Assembly (NCBI RefSeq): GCF_009646115.1
Contig: NZ_CP045720.1
Span: 3,162,001 to 3,226,000 of the forward strand
Length of the DNA stretch: 64,000 nt
Origin: Pantoea eucalypti
GTDB lineage: Bacteria; Pseudomonadota; Gammaproteobacteria; Enterobacterales; Enterobacteriaceae
Reading direction: 5' to 3'
A program made the translations under genes and the position numbers. Shown piece by piece: positions 62,300-64,000 of this stretch. Numbering within the stretch: position 1 is the stretch's first letter; every line of letters starts with the position of its first letter. The notes under the pieces were generated by a model. It ran no database searches. It saw only the letters and a list, made by a program, of their open reading frames with translations, and was not told where the DNA came from.

Positions 62300-62460
62300 T
62301 TTGAGGTTTGAGGTTTGAGGTTTGAGGTTTGAGGTTTGAGGTTTGAGGTTTGAGGTTTGAGGTTTGAGGTTTGAGGTTTGAGGTTTGAGGTTTGAGGTTT
62401 GAGGTTTGAGGTTTGAGGTTTGAGGTTTGAGGTTTGAGGTTTGAGGTTTGAGGTTTGAGG
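62300..62460. repeat. Perfect 23-copy heptanucleotide tandem repeat (TTTGAGG)
   Basis: Exactly 161 bp made of 23 uninterrupted, identical copies of the 7-mer TTTGAGG on the plus strand (CCTCAAA on the minus). It lies between the chemoreceptor terminator and the 3' end of the csp/ymcF-like transcript, outside any gene. The flanks repeat the hexamer CAGGAA on both sides (62291-62296 and 62462-62467). Because 7 is not a multiple of 3, all reading frames cycle through the tract; the minus frames read NLKPQTS over and over, which creates two spurious open frames. The array is a prime candidate for copy-number change by slipped-strand replication. Confidence 0.98.
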
Positions 62461-62547
62461 ACAGGAATAGCGGACACAAAAAAGGCCGCCAGAGGCGACC
62501 TTTTATTACTATAAATGCAACAACGCTATAAAGCTCACTAGCCTTTA

Positions 62548-62712
62548 TCAGAGCGCGCGAAGCTGGCTCTGAGTTGCAATCCTTGCCATGTTCACCTGAA
62601 CGACGACAGATTTGCAGAAAATGCATTTCGCTCCATGCGGATTGGCTCTTGTAACATCAAAATGTGATGTACGAAACTGTGAGCCATTACAGTGAGGACA
62701 CTTAAAAGTAAT
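62548..62712 (-). CDS. YmcF/YnfQ-like cold-shock microprotein with probable ATT start
   Basis: A 54-codon frame directly after the csp gene on the same strand. The start I propose is ATT at 62712, because AAGGA lies six bases before it and no ATG, GTG or TTG is available between the csp stop and the conserved part. The product has two CxxC pairs, CPHC at 5-8 and CIFC at 30-33, around GSQFRTSHFDVT and NPHGAKCIFCKS. This matches E. coli YmcF and YnfQ, cold-induced microproteins encoded next to cspG and cspI and known to start at ATT. The paired CxxC suggests a zinc ribbon. It is in the same frame as csp, four codons after its stop. Confidence 0.82.
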   Translation of the reverse strand: MTFKCPHCNGSQFRTSHFDVTRANPHGAKCIFCKSVVVQVNMARIATQSQLRAL

Positions 62713-62721
62713 TTTCAGTCC

Positions 62722-62934
62722 TTAGAGACCAACAACGTTCGCAGCAGCTGGGCCTTTGGCGCCATTTTCTACTGTGAATTCAACTTGCTGACCTTCATCT
62801 AATGAACGGAAATCGGTGCCCTGGATTGCAGAGAAATGTACGAATACATCTTTGCTGCCGTCTGCAGGAGAAATGAAACCGAAGCCTTTCTCTGCGTTAA
62901 ACCATTTAACGGTACCGCGAATTTTGTTAGACAT
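62722..62934 (-). CDS. CspA-family cold-shock protein (CspG/CspI/CspB-like)
   Basis: A 70-aa RNA chaperone. Both RNA-binding motifs are present: KGFGFISP (RNP1) and VFVHFSAI (RNP2), in the usual five-strand OB-fold, ending [10 protein letters not shown]. The start [18 protein letters not shown] and the downstream YmcF-like gene make it closest to the cold-inducible CspG/CspI/CspB group rather than the constitutive CspC/CspE. A long 5' leader with a cold box supports cold induction. Confidence 0.95.
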   Translation of the reverse strand: MSNKIRGTVKWFNAEKGFGFISPADGSKDVFVHFSAIQGTDFRSLDEGQQVEFTVENGAKGPAAANVVGL

Positions 62935-63131
62935 GCTTAAATCCTTAATATATCGAGCCTTCCGGCATAATGGCCTGAGAACAGATTTTAATCAGAACGT
63001 AAGAGAAGACTCAAAAAGAAGGGATGTCTCGCGACAAACTTAGAGATGAGAACTGCTTTGGTTACTTACTTTGATAGTGTCTGTTAATCAAACCGACGAT
63101 TCATTAGGCCACACTTCTCACAGTGACGCAA
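62935..63131 (-). promoter_or_regulatory. csp promoter, cold box and long 5' leader
   Basis: TTGCGT (63131-63126), a 17-bp spacer and CCTAAT (63108-63103) form the promoter. The transcript would begin near 63097 and carry a leader of about 160 nt, the same size as the cspA leader. Right at its 5' end, 63095-63079 reads CGGTTTGATTAACAGAC, matching the cold box of cspA-type mRNAs (core TGACGTACAGAC). A ribosome site (AAGGA) lies nine bases before the ATG. Confidence 0.82.
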
Positions 63132-63267
63132 CTCCTAATTCAAATTAATTGTAATCCGTCGACTGGAGAACATGAAAGCGCGAGACTCTCTCAGGGAAGC
63201 AACCTGGCAGGGCTCTGCAGCGATGCGTCCCTGCCGACATAAAGAGAAGTGGAGATACCCACAGAGC

Positions 63268-63295
63268 AAAAAAGGGCGAGGCTCACGCCTCGCCC
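63268..63295 (-). terminator. Terminator of the tail-fibre-like gene
   Basis: On the minus strand GGGCGAGGC/GCCTCGCCC form a 9-bp stem with a 4-base loop and a following run of six T. It lies 16 bp after the stop codon. Confidence 0.88.
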
Positions 63296-63310
63296 AAAAC
63301 ATGCCGATTA

Positions 63311-64000
63311 TCAGTCGTAGTAAGGAACCTTACGGTCCACGCCGTTGATATTGATCAGCACAAAACCGGTTGGCGCGGTCTTATTCGCCGGTGTACCCGC
63401 CGCAGTCGCCAGCGTCACCACCCCTTTCTCGTTGGCACCGATACCCGCCAGCCCATTGTGCATGCCGAAACGTGCAGCGGGTTTCAGGTTGCTGATTTTG
63501 GTGATGTCATCAACCATCGTCATATCTGACTGGAACAGCGAGCAGGAACCGGTATCAAACCGGGTGGGACCCGTGGTCTTCAGATTGAACATGGTCTCGC
63601 CGCTATTGGCTTTCAGCTTGACCCAGATTACGGCATAGGTGGTCCCTACCCGGCCATAACGAATGTCCAGCACAGAAGGTTGTCCCATATGGTAAGCATC
63701 GGCCCAGACCGTCTCCAGTCGCTGCAGGTTGATCAGGGTTTTACCGGTGGCCGGCATATTTACCGGTGAACCGGCGGTGCCGGACGGCGTGGTGGCATCC
63801 GCTTTACCGATCAGCTCCATCACCCATTGCTGGTTAGGCGCCGGGAAATAGAGCTGCCCCAGCCGATACCAGTTATCGGTAGCGGTGTTGTTCACCACTT
63901 TATAGCCACTGTAATAGCCGGCACGCAGTGAACCGGTCATGAACGTGCCGTAGTTCTCATCCCGACGGTAGCCATATTCAAAAGTCGATAGCCATTTGTT
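63311..64000 (-). CDS. Phage tail fibre/spike-like protein, C-terminal part (5' end beyond window)
   Basis: The frame is open to the right edge and covers 229 residues plus the stop, so the N-terminus is missing. It reads as a beta-rich protein with many Thr, Gly and Asn, and ends GFVLININGVDRKVPYYD. A closing stretch of the form ING-x-x-x-x-(V/I)PYY is common at the C-terminus of phage and prophage tail fibres and minor tail proteins. An internal ATG at 63940 is not a credible start. The match is by pattern only. Proximity to a cold-shock gene recalls the csp genes inside E. coli prophages. Confidence 0.6.
   Translation of the reverse strand, partial: NKWLSTFEYGYRRDENYGTFMTGSLRAGYYSGYKVVNNTATDNWYRLGQLYFPAPNQQWVMELIGKADATTPSGTAGSPVNMPATGKTLINLQRLETVWADAYHMGQPSVLDIRYGRVGTTYAVIWVKLKANSGETMFNLKTTGPTRFDTGSCSLFQSDMTMVDDITKISNLKPAARFGMHNGLAGIGANEKGVVTLATAAGTPANKTAPTGFVLININGVDRKVPYYD

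Noticed and set aside
62300..62460. Resemblance of TTTGAGG to plant-type telomere repeat TTTAGGG
   Set aside because: The unit differs in order of bases, the array is short, internal and flanked by normal chromosomal genes. Telomere function is not supported.
62181..62626. Two minus-strand open frames (98 and 129 codons) encoding NLKPQTS repeats
   Set aside because: They arise only because the 7-bp repeat has no stop codon in these frames. Neither has a ribosome site, one runs through the chemoreceptor terminator, and the other overlaps the YmcF-like gene in another frame.

Overview
The window is chromosomal DNA of an enterobacterium, most likely Pantoea or a close relative in Erwiniaceae. 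Many proteins are near-identical in length and motif to E. coli K-12 orthologues (SecD 615 aa, QueA 356 aa, RdgC 303 aa, AroL 174 aa, LldP 551 aa). The left 37 kb follows the E. coli order secF-secD-yajC-tgt-queA-acpH, proY-brnQ, phoR-phoB, sbcD-sbcC, mak, rdgC, ppnP, yaiA, aroL, yaiI, proC, psiF, iraP. Between these conserved blocks sit insertions, and some E. coli neighbours (phoA, aroM, dgcC, malZ, araJ) are missing. The genus is inferred from gene content, not from a marker gene.

Region by region. 1-6.0 kb: Sec translocon accessory genes (secF cut by the left edge) in one minus-strand operon with the queuosine genes tgt and queA; acpH is divergent. 6.2-8.3 kb: a two-gene unit pairing an inositol-monophosphatase-family enzyme with a periplasmic histidine acid phosphatase of the AppA phytase type. 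8.8-13.1 kb: proline and branched-chain amino acid permeases, then a short MetE-type methionine synthase with a visible MetJ operator. 13.2-21.2 kb: phosphate sensing (phoB, phoR, an extra PstS-like binding protein, a Pho box) and the SbcCD nuclease, with an unusually long Gln-rich SbcC. 21.2-27.4 kb: accessory block with a CsgG/DUF4810/GNA1162 lipoprotein operon, a stand-alone TolA-C-terminal-like lipoprotein, an AraC regulator, an APH-fold kinase and an ethanolamine-type permease. 27.4-37.7 kb: mak, rdgC, an exported protein of unknown function, ppnP, yaiA-aroL, a DUF2076 protein, yaiI, proC, a Rieske/FAD oxidoreductase, psiF and iraP. 37.7-48 kb: lacZ with a lacO1-like operator but no lacI or lacY, mdtG, small secreted proteins, a membrane GGDEF/EAL protein, a CPBP protease and several very small genes. 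48-56.5 kb: yniD, osmC, the lldPRD lactate operon with two operators, and a CynX-like transporter/LysR/Tat-amidohydrolase cluster. 57-62.2 kb: dbpA, a YgiW/YdeI-type protein, then cheV and a chemoreceptor, each with a FliA-type promoter. 62.3-64 kb: a perfect 23-copy heptanucleotide repeat, a cold-shock gene with a YmcF-like microprotein that probably starts at ATT, and the end of what looks like a phage tail fibre gene.

The main themes are phosphate scavenging and signalling (phoBR, PstS-like, AppA-like phosphatase, psiF, iraP), amino acid and lactate uptake, and motility. No tRNA, rRNA, CRISPR array, transposase or complete mobile element was seen. Several genes under 60 codons (a 21-aa membrane peptide, yniD, ymiA-like, ymcF-like) were found by reading gaps directly. 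The most unusual sequence is the (TTTGAGG)23 tract at 62300-62460.
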